Part shown: piece by piece, positions 29,950 through 37,096 of the stretch
Layout of the letters: each line of letters starts with the position of its first letter
Position numbering within the stretch: the first letter of the stretch is position 1
Assembly (NCBI RefSeq): GCF_000330705.1
Contig: NZ_ANAM01000008.1
Location: forward strand, 558,001 to 622,000
Direction: 5' to 3'
DNA length: 64,000 bases
Source of the DNA: Salinicoccus carnicancri Crm
GTDB lineage: Bacteria; Bacillota; Bacilli; Staphylococcales; Salinicoccaceae
The notes under the pieces: generated by a model
The model's database searches: none
What the model was told of the DNA's origin: nothing
What the model saw: the letters and a program-made list of their open reading frames with translations, nothing else
Position numbers and translations under genes: made by a program

Positions 29950-30297
29950 ATGAACAAATATTGGATTTATGTTATTTTAACAAGCCTTTTTGAACTGTTC
30001 TGGATTTTCGGTTTCAATATCGCAGAGCAATGGTGGCACTGGACGGTCATCATTCCGGTGATCATCCTGGATTTCTGGTTCCTGTCAAAGGCATGTGAAG
30101 GGCTCCCTACCGGGACGGTCTATGCCGTTTTCGCCGCAGCGGGTACGGTCGGCACGGCACTGATGGACGTATACATTTTCGGACAGGACTTCACGTTTTC
30201 CAAGATCATCTTCATAGGCGTAATAGTAATCGGTGTCATTTCACTCAACATTTCAGATAATAGGACGGCTGGAAAACAGACCGGGGAGGTGTATTGA
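29950..30297 (+). CDS. SMR family multidrug efflux subunit (YkkC-like)
   Basis: A 115-residue small multidrug resistance protein with four membrane helices. The conserved membrane Glu lies in ILTSLFELFWIFGFN (helix 1), and LPTGTVYAVFAAAGTVGTAL is the helix 3 signature. Start at ATG 29950 because CAGGAGGGG precedes it; the track's longer form begins inside the operator. SMR pairs work as heterodimers exporting cationic compounds or guanidinium derivatives in exchange for protons. It looks more YkkC-like than EbrA-like. One base separates its stop from the next SMR start. Confidence 0.88.
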   Translation: MNKYWIYVILTSLFELFWIFGFNIAEQWWHWTVIIPVIILDFWFLSKACEGLPTGTVYAVFAAAGTVGTALMDVYIFGQDFTFSKIIFIGVIVIGVISLNISDNRTAGKQTGEVY

Positions 30298-30298
30298 T

Positions 30299-30613
30299 AT
30301 GGGCTGGATATATGTACTGATTGCTGCAATCATGGAAACGGCAGGTGTCATCGGCCTCAAAAAATTCAGTATGGAAAAGAATGTGAAAAACCTTCTGCTT
30401 TTGGCCGCCGGGTTCGGCGGTGCATTCGCCTTCCTCTATGCCTCCTTCAACTACCTGCAGGTAAGCGTCGCCTATGCAGTATGGATCGGAGCAGGAACGA
30501 CAGCTGCAGTCCTCATCAATATGATATTTTTCGGGGAATCCAGAAACTTCGGACGCATCATCAGTGTCGTCATCATCGTCATCGGTGTATCCGGACTCAA
30601 GCTAGTCTCATAA
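30299..30613 (+). CDS. SMR family multidrug efflux subunit (YkkD-like)
   Basis: A 104-residue SMR protein: MGWIYVLIAAIMETAGVIGL contains the conserved Glu in helix 1, NYLQVSVAYAVWIGAGTT the helix 3 signature, and VIIVIGVSGLKLVS helix 4. The ATG at 30299 follows GGGGAGGTG at good spacing and begins one base after the partner's stop, so the two are co-translated. Expected to form a heterodimeric proton-coupled exporter in the cytoplasmic membrane with the preceding protein, under TetR control. Confidence 0.88.
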   Translation: MGWIYVLIAAIMETAGVIGLKKFSMEKNVKNLLLLAAGFGGAFAFLYASFNYLQVSVAYAVWIGAGTTAAVLINMIFFGESRNFGRIISVVIIVIGVSGLKLVS

Positions 30614-30704
30614 ACCGGCATATGAATAGTTGCTCCCTGCCATAAGGAATGCTTTGGAAACGACGGCCGTTAAAGAGGATGGCGGAACTTCATTTTTAAG
30701 CTGG

Positions 30705-30925
30705 CGGACACCGTGACTTCTGCCATGTCCGTCAAAGTCGCTTACCGGACACCGTGACTTCCCCCCATGTCCGCCAAAGTCGCTTACCGGACGCCGTGAC
30801 TTCCCCCATGTCCGCCAAAGTCATTTTCCGGACACCGTGACTTCTGCCATGTCCGTCAAAGTCATTTACCGGACACCGTGACTTCTGCCATGTCCGCCAA
30901 AGTCATTTTCCGGACACCGTGCCAT
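30705..30925 (+). repeat. 41-bp tandem repeat array, five full copies and a partial sixth
   Basis: Units begin CGGACACCGTGACTT at 30705, 30746, 30788, 30829, 30870 and 30911, spaced 41 bp (one 42). Each ends CATGTCCGYCAAAGTC and a short AT-rich link. Within a unit CGGACA pairs with TGTCCG and GACTT with AAGTC, in overlapping arms. No start or ribosome site supports coding. The array lies between the SMR pair and the GntR operon; a related copy sits at 51426-51455. Confidence 0.9.
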
Positions 30926-31025
30926 CACTCCTATCGCAGTGTCCATTGTTTCTGAGAATTCAAGCCGTATCACTGGAGAGACCATCATGGCTGATGGTGA
31001 CATCATCAAACTCTACTGTACTGGA

Positions 31026-31060
31026 AAGCTGACCGCCTGTAATCGGTCAGCTTCTTTTTT
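31026..31060 (+). terminator. Terminator upstream of the GntR operon
   Basis: AAGCTGACCG (31026-31035) pairs perfectly with CGGTCAGCTT (31044-31053), followed by CTTTTTT. It probably ends transcripts from the SMR pair or the repeat region. Confidence 0.88.
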
Positions 31061-31078
31061 AAACTTTTTTCAAAAACA

Positions 31079-31128
31079 TTGACACAAGTGTGCATTTTGT
31101 ATATATTGAACATACACATTATATACAA
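31079..31128 (+). promoter_or_regulatory. Promoter and GntR operator
   Basis: TTGACA (31079-31084), 17 bases, TATATT (31102-31107). An inverted repeat TTGTATATA (31097-31105) with TATATACAA (31120-31128) covers the -10 box and start region, the expected place for autorepression by the GntR protein that follows. Confidence 0.75.
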
Positions 31129-31141
31129 AAGAGGTGTTTTC

Positions 31142-31519
31142 TTGAATATCCAGATATCGAATAACACTGATATCCCCATCTACGAACAGCTGAAAAATGA
31201 AATCATCCGGGCCATCATGACCGGCGAAGTACAGCCGGGGGAAGCGCTGATGTCGATGCGGGCGCTGGCGAAAGAGCTGAAGATCAGCATCATCACGACG
31301 AAGCGTGCCTATCAGGACCTTGAACAGGAGGGGTATGTATACTCAATTGTCGGCAAAGGGACCTTTGTAAGTGAACAGAACGCCAACATACAAAGGGAAC
31401 GTGTGCTTCTTGAAATCGAAAAGAATATCGAAGAACTGCTTAACACGGCATATCAGATCAACCTTTCCGCCGAGGAACTGATCGATATGATCCATGTCAT
31501 TGAGGAGGATAAGAAATGA
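31142..31519 (+). CDS. GntR family regulator, YtrA subfamily
   Basis: A 125-residue regulator that starts at TTG 31142 (NIQISNNTDIPIYEQLKNEI), preceded by AGAGGTG. The winged helix is at residues 10-75, with LRALAKELKISIITTKRAYQ-type recognition helix and EQEGYVYSIVGKGTFVSE wing. The short C-terminal dimer helix pair (EIEKNIEELLNTAYQ) defines the YtrA subfamily, which controls ABC exporters; the staphylococcal relative PmtR governs a phenol-soluble-modulin exporter. It overlaps the ATPase gene by four bases and has its own palindrome at the promoter. Confidence 0.9.
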   Translation: MNIQISNNTDIPIYEQLKNEIIRAIMTGEVQPGEALMSMRALAKELKISIITTKRAYQDLEQEGYVYSIVGKGTFVSEQNANIQRERVLLEIEKNIEELLNTAYQINLSAEELIDMIHVIEEDKK

Positions 31520-32382
31520 ATGCCATAGATGTCAAAGGACTTCATAAGGAAATAGGAAACTTCGAAATCAGGGATTTGAGCCTTGATATCCCCAGAGGCT
31601 ATATCACAGGCCTGGTCGGGGATAACGGTGCCGGCAAGTCGACGCTGATCAATCATTTGATCGGGCTGCTGAAAGCGGACCGGGGTGATGTAACAATACT
31701 CGGTTCCGATGACATCGAGCGTGACCGTGAAGATCTGCTGAACCGTATCGGTCTGGTTTTCGCCGAGGATAATTTTCCCGAACATCTCTCCCCCGCCAAG
31801 CTGGAAAAATTGCTTACCGTCTATTTTGAAGCGTGGGACAGCACTGTCTACCACAAATATCTGGATGACTTCAACGTACCGGAGAACACCAGAATCAAAA
31901 GACTTTCCACAGGAGAGAAAGTGAAACTTTCACTGGCTGTTGCCCTGAGCCATAACGCCGAGCTTCTGATACTGGATGAACCGACATCGAACCTCGCGCC
32001 GACTTTCAGGATGGAACTCCTGGATATACTGCAGGAACTGATGATTGACGGGGAAATTACCATCCTGTTCAGCACTCACATTACAAGTGATCTGGAGCGC
32101 ATCGCGGACTATATCGTGATGATTGATAATGGGGAAATTTTATTCAACATGGAAAAAGAGGCGCTGCTGACAGCCTACAAAAAGGTAAAAGGGCCAAAGG
32201 ATATACTCGACGATGAAACCGGCGAACTGCTGATGGGCATAAGGGAGAATTCCCTTGGCTTTGAAGCGATGAGCAATGCGCCGGACACTCTCCGTGAACT
32301 GTTCGGCGATAAGGTAATCATTGAGAGACTGAGCGTTGATGAAGTGATGTACTTCACCAAAAATAATAGGAGAGGTGTCTGA
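31516..32382 (+). CDS. ABC transporter ATP-binding protein (YtrB/PmtA-like)
   Basis: A 288-residue ABC ATPase. GLVGDNGAGKSTLINHL is Walker A, KRLSTGEKVKLSLAVALSHN the signature (STGEK in place of SGGQ) and LLILDEPTSNLAP Walker B, followed by the H-loop in FSTHITSDLERI. The last 80 residues form an accessory region. It pairs with the membrane protein that follows. The GntR-ATPase-permease layout matches envelope-stress or peptide exporters such as Ytr and Pmt; substrate unknown. Confidence 0.9.
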   Translation: MNAIDVKGLHKEIGNFEIRDLSLDIPRGYITGLVGDNGAGKSTLINHLIGLLKADRGDVTILGSDDIERDREDLLNRIGLVFAEDNFPEHLSPAKLEKLLTVYFEAWDSTVYHKYLDDFNVPENTRIKRLSTGEKVKLSLAVALSHNAELLILDEPTSNLAPTFRMELLDILQELMIDGEITILFSTHITSDLERIADYIVMIDNGEILFNMEKEALLTAYKKVKGPKDILDDETGELLMGIRENSLGFEAMSNAPDTLRELFGDKVIIERLSVDEVMYFTKNNRRGV

Positions 32383-32383
32383 T

Positions 32384-33043
32384 ATGAAGAAACAGCTCTA
32401 TTTGAACCTGATGTATTCCAAATGGATATGGGTGATGGGCGCTATCATGATCAGCATCAACCTGCTGACTGCTTTCGGGCAGTCTATCATCAATCTCCAG
32501 CCACTGATGCCGTTTGTAAACCTGCTCAACATCATTGTCATGGTCTACACCATTTCAAGCATTCTGAACATCGACATGCGTCTTTCGAAAAACAACAGTC
32601 ACCGTTTCCTTTTCTCACTGCCAACCCGGAAAAAGGACATACTGAAAGCCGGGTTTGTCTATCATGCATTTATGCTCGTGTTCACGGCGGCAGTCTTCTC
32701 GACCTTCGTGATCATCGGTCATGACTATCATTTATACTATGGCCTTGTCATGATTACGGGTGTCAGCCTGATTATGATGAGCATCTATCTATTAATATTC
32801 ACAAGTGTCTGGATGGACATTCCATATATAAGGTACATCATATACTACGTGCCATTATTCATCGTCTACATGTTCCATTTCATGCCACTTGACAACACAG
32901 TGACCCAAAATATCGACCTGGGCATCGGATGGGACATCTACCGGTTCATCTTCCCTTTCATCGTGCTCGGCATCGGCACCATCGTTTATGCAGCCTCCTA
33001 TTTATATGGACGGAAGAAGATTGTGAAATCGGATATTGTTTAA
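32384..33043 (+). CDS. ABC-2 type permease subunit
   Basis: About 219 residues with six membrane segments (YSKWIWVMGAIMISINLLTA, LNIIVMVYTISSILNID, AFMLVFTAAVFSTFVIIG and others), the size and layout of ABC-2 permeases such as PmtB. Start at ATG 32384 with AGGAGAGG seven bases upstream. An N-terminal cytosolic loop contains NNSHRFLFSLPTRKKDIL, a motif seen in the ABC-2 family of YtrC/PmtB type. Last gene of the GntR operon, which ends in a perfect hairpin. Confidence 0.85.
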   Translation: MKKQLYLNLMYSKWIWVMGAIMISINLLTAFGQSIINLQPLMPFVNLLNIIVMVYTISSILNIDMRLSKNNSHRFLFSLPTRKKDILKAGFVYHAFMLVFTAAVFSTFVIIGHDYHLYYGLVMITGVSLIMMSIYLLIFTSVWMDIPYIRYIIYYVPLFIVYMFHFMPLDNTVTQNIDLGIGWDIYRFIFPFIVLGIGTIVYAASYLYGRKKIVKSDIV

Positions 33044-33058
33044 ACATGAATATGAAAA

Positions 33059-33094
33059 AGAACCTCCCCTCCCATATATGGGAGGGGAGGTTCT
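33059..33094. terminator. Perfect 36-bp palindrome, bidirectional terminator
   Basis: AGAACCTCCCCTCCCATA and its exact complement meet without a gap at 33076/33077. It lies between the convergent ABC-permease and SMR genes, serving both strands. Confidence 0.85.
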
Positions 33095-33110
33095 CATATT
33101 CTGTGTGATC

Positions 33111-33455
33111 TCATCTTTGCCCCACCTGTTTTCCTGCACTGTCGGACATATTCATGATGACAACACCGGTGATGATCACCAGCAGCCCGATGATATTGAC
33201 CGTGGACAGTGTTTCACCGAACAGGAATATGCCGATCACCCCGGCTCCGGCTGTTCCAAGGCCCGCCCATATGCTGTAGGCAAGACTCAGCGGTATGGCT
33301 TTCAGGGCGAAGATCAGACTGATGAATGAAAGGGCAAAGCATATCGCCATTGCGATTGTCGGCATGAGGTTGGAAAAACCTTCCGACAGGCTCAACATCG
33401 TCGTCCCCGCCACTTCGAATACGATTGCACCTCCGAGATAAATATAGTTTCTCAT
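33111..33455 (-). CDS. SMR family efflux subunit (EbrA/QacC-like), second module
   Basis: A 114-residue SMR protein. MRNYIYLGGAIVFEVAGTTM carries the conserved Glu in helix 1 and LAYSIWAGLGTAGAGVIG the helix 3 signature. The start is ATG 33455, because AAGGAGAAATGG precedes it; longer upstream frames lie within the partner gene. With the gene at 33470 it should form a heterodimeric exporter of quaternary cations. This is the second of two SMR pairs in 4 kb; the sequence is clearly different from the 29950 protein, so it is not a recent duplicate. Confidence 0.9.
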   Translation of the reverse strand: MRNYIYLGGAIVFEVAGTTMLSLSEGFSNLMPTIAMAICFALSFISLIFALKAIPLSLAYSIWAGLGTAGAGVIGIFLFGETLSTVNIIGLLVIITGVVIMNMSDSAGKQVGQR

Positions 33456-33469
33456 AATCCATTTCTCCT

Positions 33470-33778
33470 TTAGATCCTCATCAGCACAAGACCGATGATC
33501 AGTACGATGATGCCGATCACCGTTTTTGGACGCAGTTGTTCCTTGAAGACCCCGAACCCGATAAGGGCAGTCAGCGCTGTCCCCACTCCGCTCCATGCGG
33601 CATAGGCGAAACTGAGCGGTATTGTCATCAGAGCCAGTGACAACAGATAGAATGCCATCCCGTAGCCAAGAATTATGCCGGCAACCGGCAGCCTGTTGTT
33701 CGTGACCGCTGTAATTTTCAGCATGCTGGACCCGAACACTTCAGATAGTATCGCTCCAAACAATGACAGGAATCCCAT
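33470..33778 (-). CDS. SMR family efflux subunit (EbrB/QacC-like), second module
   Basis: A 102-residue SMR protein starting MGFLSLFGAILSEVFGSSML (conserved Glu13) with LSFAYAAWSGVGTALTALIG in helix 3. It abuts the TetR stop at 33779 and lies 14 bases before its partner, so TetR and both SMR genes form one operon, unlike the first module where the TetR has a separate promoter. Membrane-located proton-coupled exporter. Confidence 0.9.
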   Translation of the reverse strand: MGFLSLFGAILSEVFGSSMLKITAVTNNRLPVAGIILGYGMAFYLLSLALMTIPLSFAYAAWSGVGTALTALIGFGVFKEQLRPKTVIGIIVLIIGLVLMRI

Positions 33779-34315
33779 CTAACTCCCCTCCTCCTGAAGT
33801 GACCTGCATTCATCAAGAATCACATTCTCTATCTCACCCTTGTTCACGTCATCCCTGTAGTACAGCACATGGAACCATATGCCATCAGCAAGCAGACGCA
33901 GCTTCATGATCTTCGCCCGGTCTCCCTTATCAGCCAGGAATGAATCATTCCACTGGCCGGCAAAGTGCTGCCAGAGATCCAGACTGTCCTCATCAGCATA
34001 TGAAGCGATGAAGACTGCGGGCAGAAAACTCTGCTGGTCCTGCTTTAAATAGTCAAGCGTAGCCAGTGCATACGCCCGGGTGAACTGGTAATTGCCAATC
34101 ATATCCTTCTGATGCTTCTCCACTTTTTCATCGAAGTTGTCAATCACCTTCTGGTTCATTTTCAAAAGCAGGTTCCCTTTGCTTTCAAAATGATAAAGCA
34201 CGCCGCCTTTTGTGATATCCGCCTTCCGCGCAAGATAATCCATGCTCAGTGCCTGTATGCCTTCGTTCTGTATGATTTCAGCCGCCATCAGCAGCAGTTC
34301 TTCTTTTTTGCTCAT
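33779..34315 (-). CDS. TetR family regulator heading the second SMR operon
   Basis: A 178-residue TetR repressor. The HTH (residues 5-50) includes GIQALSMDYLARKADITKGG and VLYHFESKGNLL. The C-terminal domain has several aromatic residues and resembles TetR_C_33-type regulators of SMR pumps such as BetI/QacR-like proteins. The perfect palindrome at 34336-34351 overlaps its promoter. First gene of a TetR-SMR-SMR operon, expected to autoregulate. Confidence 0.88.
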   Translation of the reverse strand: MSKKEELLLMAAEIIQNEGIQALSMDYLARKADITKGGVLYHFESKGNLLLKMNQKVIDNFDEKVEKHQKDMIGNYQFTRAYALATLDYLKQDQQSFLPAVFIASYADEDSLDLWQHFAGQWNDSFLADKGDRAKIMKLRLLADGIWFHVLYYRDDVNKGEIENVILDECRSLQEEGS

Positions 34316-34335
34316 TCTTTCACCTCAAAAAACTT

Positions 34336-34351
34336 TACTGACCGTTCAGTA
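34336..34351. promoter_or_regulatory. TetR operator TACTGA-CCGT-TCAGTA
   Basis: A palindrome with perfect 6-bp arms 21 bases upstream of the second TetR gene; differs in sequence from the operators of the first module, so the two regulators should not cross-bind. Confidence 0.75.
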
Positions 34352-34386
34352 CAGTAATTATAACATCCTTTTTTTCTGTTGTGCAA

Positions 34387-34417
34387 TAAAAAAAGTATGG
34401 AGGCTATCCATACTTTT
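34387..34417 (-). terminator. Terminator of the ABC-F gene
   Basis: AAAAGTATGGA (34391-34401) pairs with TCCATACTTTT (34407-34417) with a 5-base loop; the A run to its left gives a U tail on the minus strand. Confidence 0.85.
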
Positions 34418-34433
34418 CTAATAAACAGTTTTC

Positions 34434-35888
34434 CTATTCCATTCTGTCCAGTTTCCCATCTCTGATTTCATACACCAGATCCGCCGTCCGCTCGACGAAG
34501 TATTTGTCGTGGGAAGTCAGGATGATGGTCCCCCTGTACGCCCTGATGAATGCCTCCAGAGCTTCAATCGTGTTCAGATCTATGAAGTTCGTCGGTTCAT
34601 CCAGTATGATGACATTGGACGGCCTGACAAACATCAAAGCGAGCGATACTCTCGTCGCTTCTCCGCCACTCAGATCATGGAGCGGCTTTGTCACTTCATC
34701 CTGGCTGAATCCCAGGTTCTGCAGTATGCTCCTCACCAGCGGTTCCTGGAATTCACTCTGTTTCATCAGATATCTTATCACCGTTTCGTCGGTGAACATT
34801 TTATAGTCCATCTGCCGGTAGCTTTCAATCTTCACTTTCGGTGAAATGTCCATGCCTTCGGCATCTTCCATGATTTCATGCAGCAGACTGGATTTCCCGG
34901 AGCCATTATTTCCAGTAATGGCGATTGTGCGTCCCAACGGGAACTGGAAACCCACTCTGTCGAGCAGTACCTTATCTCCCCGTTTCACAGTCACATCCTG
35001 CCCCATGACCGGAAATTTGTTGTGGATTTCCATCTCTTCAGACATCGGGAATTTCAGTGACGTGCCGTCTGCCATACGTTCCACTTCATCCAGCTGGCCA
35101 AGCCTCGACTCGATCGATTTGGCAGCTTTGAACGCCTGCTTCTGCACGGTGTCCTTCTGTTTGCTCGAACTCAGCCTGTCCGGCTTGATATCCTGTTTCC
35201 TGGTCTTGTCCCCGCCCATCTTCGCAGCCTTTTCCATCTGCTTCTGTGCTGCAGCCTCAAGCCGCTTCTTCTCACTGACAAAACTCTGGTACTGACGCTC
35301 ATGCTCCAGCTTTTCCTGTTCTTTCTGTCCCTCATAATCATCGTAGTTTCCGGTGTATTCACGGACCCTGCCGTCCGACACTTCCCATATCTTATCCGCG
35401 ATACTGTTGATGAAATGCCGGTCGTGACTGACGAATATCAAAGTGCCGAAATAATATTCCAGTTCATCGATCAGCAGATTCACACTCCCCCGGTCCAGGT
35501 GGGTTGTCGGCTCATCCAGCAGCAGGCCGAGCTTATACGCGGACAGCGCCTGTGCCAGGCGGAACTTCGTCTCCTCACCGCCACTTAGATTCATATTGTC
35601 AGGAACATTCAGCCGGCTCAACAGTTCAAAGTTGAAGCTGTCATCAACCGCCGTATCCAGGTCGCCGATCTGGGCAAAGTAATTGAAATCCGTCTCACGC
35701 TGCACAGTTCCTTCAAAGCTTGTAAAATCCCCCGCGATAATCTTGAGCAGCGTCGACTTGCCGGCGCCATTCGGCCCGATGATGGCAATACTGTCATTCA
35801 TATACGCCGTCAGTTCACCAATCTTCAATATCTCCCTGTTACCAAAACTCACATCAATATCTTTCAATTTAATTGACAGTTCATTCAT
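34434..35888 (-). CDS. ABC-F family ribosome protection ATPase
   Basis: About 484 residues with two ABC domains and no membrane segment. Domain 1: AIIGPNGAGKSTLLKIIAGD and NLSGGEETKFRLAQALS; domain 2: AITGNNGSGKSSLLHEIMED and DLSGGEATRVSLALMFVRP, each followed by LDEPT. Between them lies the long charged P-site tRNA interaction motif linker (about residues 190-290, SEKKRLEAAAQKQMEKAAKM). Antibiotic-resistance ABC-F proteins (Vga, Lsa, Msr, VmlR) displace lincosamides, streptogramins, pleuromutilins or macrolides from ribosomes. Start ATG 35888 after AAGGAG. A leader-peptide attenuator upstream supports a resistance rather than housekeeping role. Drug range unknown. Confidence 0.9.
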   Translation of the reverse strand: MNELSIKLKDIDVSFGNREILKIGELTAYMNDSIAIIGPNGAGKSTLLKIIAGDFTSFEGTVQRETDFNYFAQIGDLDTAVDDSFNFELLSRLNVPDNMNLSGGEETKFRLAQALSAYKLGLLLDEPTTHLDRGSVNLLIDELEYYFGTLIFVSHDRHFINSIADKIWEVSDGRVREYTGNYDDYEGQKEQEKLEHERQYQSFVSEKKRLEAAAQKQMEKAAKMGGDKTRKQDIKPDRLSSSKQKDTVQKQAFKAAKSIESRLGQLDEVERMADGTSLKFPMSEEMEIHNKFPVMGQDVTVKRGDKVLLDRVGFQFPLGRTIAITGNNGSGKSSLLHEIMEDAEGMDISPKVKIESYRQMDYKMFTDETVIRYLMKQSEFQEPLVRSILQNLGFSQDEVTKPLHDLSGGEATRVSLALMFVRPSNVIILDEPTNFIDLNTIEALEAFIRAYRGTIILTSHDKYFVERTADLVYEIRDGKLDRME

Positions 35889-35934
35889 TATAATTTGCAC
35901 TCCTTATGAGTCTGCAAACTATATTTTTGCACAC

Positions 35935-35961
35935 AAAAAAGAGACAGCCTCATGCTATCTC
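35935..35961 (-). terminator. Attenuator terminator before the ABC-F gene
   Basis: On the minus strand GAGATAGC-ATGAG-GCTGTCTC followed by six U, 47 bases before the ABC-F start. It lies between the leader peptide and the gene, so readthrough must be regulated. Confidence 0.85.
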
Positions 35962-36027
35962 CCCATGCCTGTAGGATCATCCTAAAAATGGATACACTCG
36001 TCCCCTCAGAATATAGTTATAGCAAGA

Positions 36028-36063
36028 CTTTTGAATAATAATATTAGGCTAGTTATTCAAAAG
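36028..36063 (-). promoter_or_regulatory. Leader hairpin overlapping the leader peptide end
   Basis: CTTTTGAATAA on the minus strand (36063-36053), inside the last codons of the leader ORF, pairs perfectly over 11 bp with TTATTCAAAAG (36038-36028). A ribosome stalled on the leader ORF would open this stem and could change downstream folding. Confidence 0.7.
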
Positions 36064-36090
36064 TGACTGCCAAATCCTGGGTACACCCAT
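36049..36090 (-). CDS. Leader peptide MGVPRIWQSLLNN of the ABC-F attenuator
   Basis: A 13-codon ORF with its own ribosome site (GGAAGGAG, nine bases before ATG 36090) upstream of the ABC-F gene. Its 3' end forms one arm of an 11-bp hairpin and a terminator follows. This is the layout of ribosome-mediated antibiotic-sensing attenuators known for ABC-F genes; the peptide sequence itself is not one I recognise. Too short for homology, so the call rests on context. Confidence 0.75.
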   Translation of the reverse strand: MGVPRIWQSLLNN

Positions 36091-36245
36091 TTTTAAAATC
36101 TCCTTCCGTTCAGTATTCGCATTGTTATTTTACCATATTTCCAGTTGGAAATTAAGAGAGGTTTCAAATTTTAAAGCATTTAAAATTCCCTGCCCGGATG
36201 ATACGATTGGATTACCTATTTTATCCAGGGAAAGGGGGGATCTGA

Positions 36246-36437
36246 ATGAAGAAGTCTCAAGACAGCAAAGGACTGTCATCAACCGCCATACCCCTCGCAA
36301 TGATTTTTGGCACGCTTATCGGACTCATTGCCGGCATGATCATCAATCCGGATATAATCATGTACACACTTGTTGCCGGTTCCGCAATCGGACTGCTGGC
36401 AGGAACTGTCACATATGCCCTCTGGTCAGGACGATAG
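36246..36437 (+). CDS. Small two-helix membrane protein (hypothetical)
   Basis: A 63-residue protein starting MKKSQDSKGLSSTAIPLAMI, with two glycine-rich membrane helices (IFGTLIGLIAGMII and VAGSAIGLLAGTVTYALW). GGAAAGGGGGG lies just before the ATG, supporting translation. The GxxxG-rich helices resemble glycine-zipper small proteins that oligomerise in membranes. It converges with the SnoaL-like gene, 10 bases apart. No function assigned. Confidence 0.7.
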   Translation: MKKSQDSKGLSSTAIPLAMIFGTLIGLIAGMIINPDIIMYTLVAGSAIGLLAGTVTYALWSGR

Positions 36438-36447
36438 AAACATGCAC

Positions 36448-36840
36448 CTAATCTATCCTGTCTCCCTCTTCAAGACCGGTCACATCAAATGCCTGCTCTT
36501 TGTCATCAAAGCGTCCCAGGGCACCCACCTTTTCCCCGTCAAATACAAGGACGGTGTAGACATCCTGCTCCCCTTTGACTGCGCCGTCCGAGTCCAGCCA
36601 GATTCCATGCTGACCCATGACGACTTTGTTGTCCCTGGCGTAATGTTCAAACGTTTCAAGTTTCAGTCTTGCCCGCTCCAGCCATTCTTTGAGCCCTGTC
36701 TTATCAATCGTTGCCGTACCTTTCGGTCCGTGGACTTCAAGCTCTTCCGATGTAATTCCAGCCAGACCTTCGAGGTCCCGGTCATTGCAGTATGCAATCC
36801 ACCGGTCCGCGTTATCTATCATTGCATTGCTATGTGTCAT
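36448..36840 (-). CDS. SnoaL-like / nuclear transport factor 2 fold protein
   Basis: A 130-residue single-domain protein of NTF2-like fold. It opens with the helix AMIDNADRWIAYCNDRDLEG and LAGITSEELEVHGPKGT, the typical SnoaL start, and has the strand pattern FEHYARDNKVVMGQHGIWL and QDVYTVLVFDGEKVGALGRF. Family members bind small ligands in a cone-shaped pocket and include ketosteroid-isomerase relatives; no catalytic assignment can be made. Single gene. Confidence 0.75.
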   Translation of the reverse strand: MTHSNAMIDNADRWIAYCNDRDLEGLAGITSEELEVHGPKGTATIDKTGLKEWLERARLKLETFEHYARDNKVVMGQHGIWLDSDGAVKGEQDVYTVLVFDGEKVGALGRFDDKEQAFDVTGLEEGDRID

Positions 36841-37096
36841 GTGTGATCAGTCTCCATTCTGAAGCTGGTTTCCTTCTACTAATAATTTACCCAGAGTATT
36901 CCTCAGGTAATCAACCAGCGATTTCATGTCTCCTCCCTTATAGCTTGTCCCTGTCATCGTACTCACCAAGACATCCCTCTCCCGGATTTTGTCGTATTTT
37001 CACGATATCACGCGTGTATAGTTCATAAAGTCGTTATATTCACGGATACTTTTAAATCCGGCCGTTGATATAATGGAGGAAATAGGAGGGATATGC
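36841..37096. other. Intergenic region upstream of cueP
   Basis: 256 bases between the divergent SnoaL-like and cueP genes. A TATAAT occurs near 37065-37070 before cueP with only a weak -35. I see no copper-responsive operator by eye and no gene. Confidence 0.5.

Noticed and set aside
30705-30925. CRISPR array at the 41-bp repeats
   Set aside because: Units are contiguous with no spacers between them, contain variable positions, and no cas gene is adjacent.
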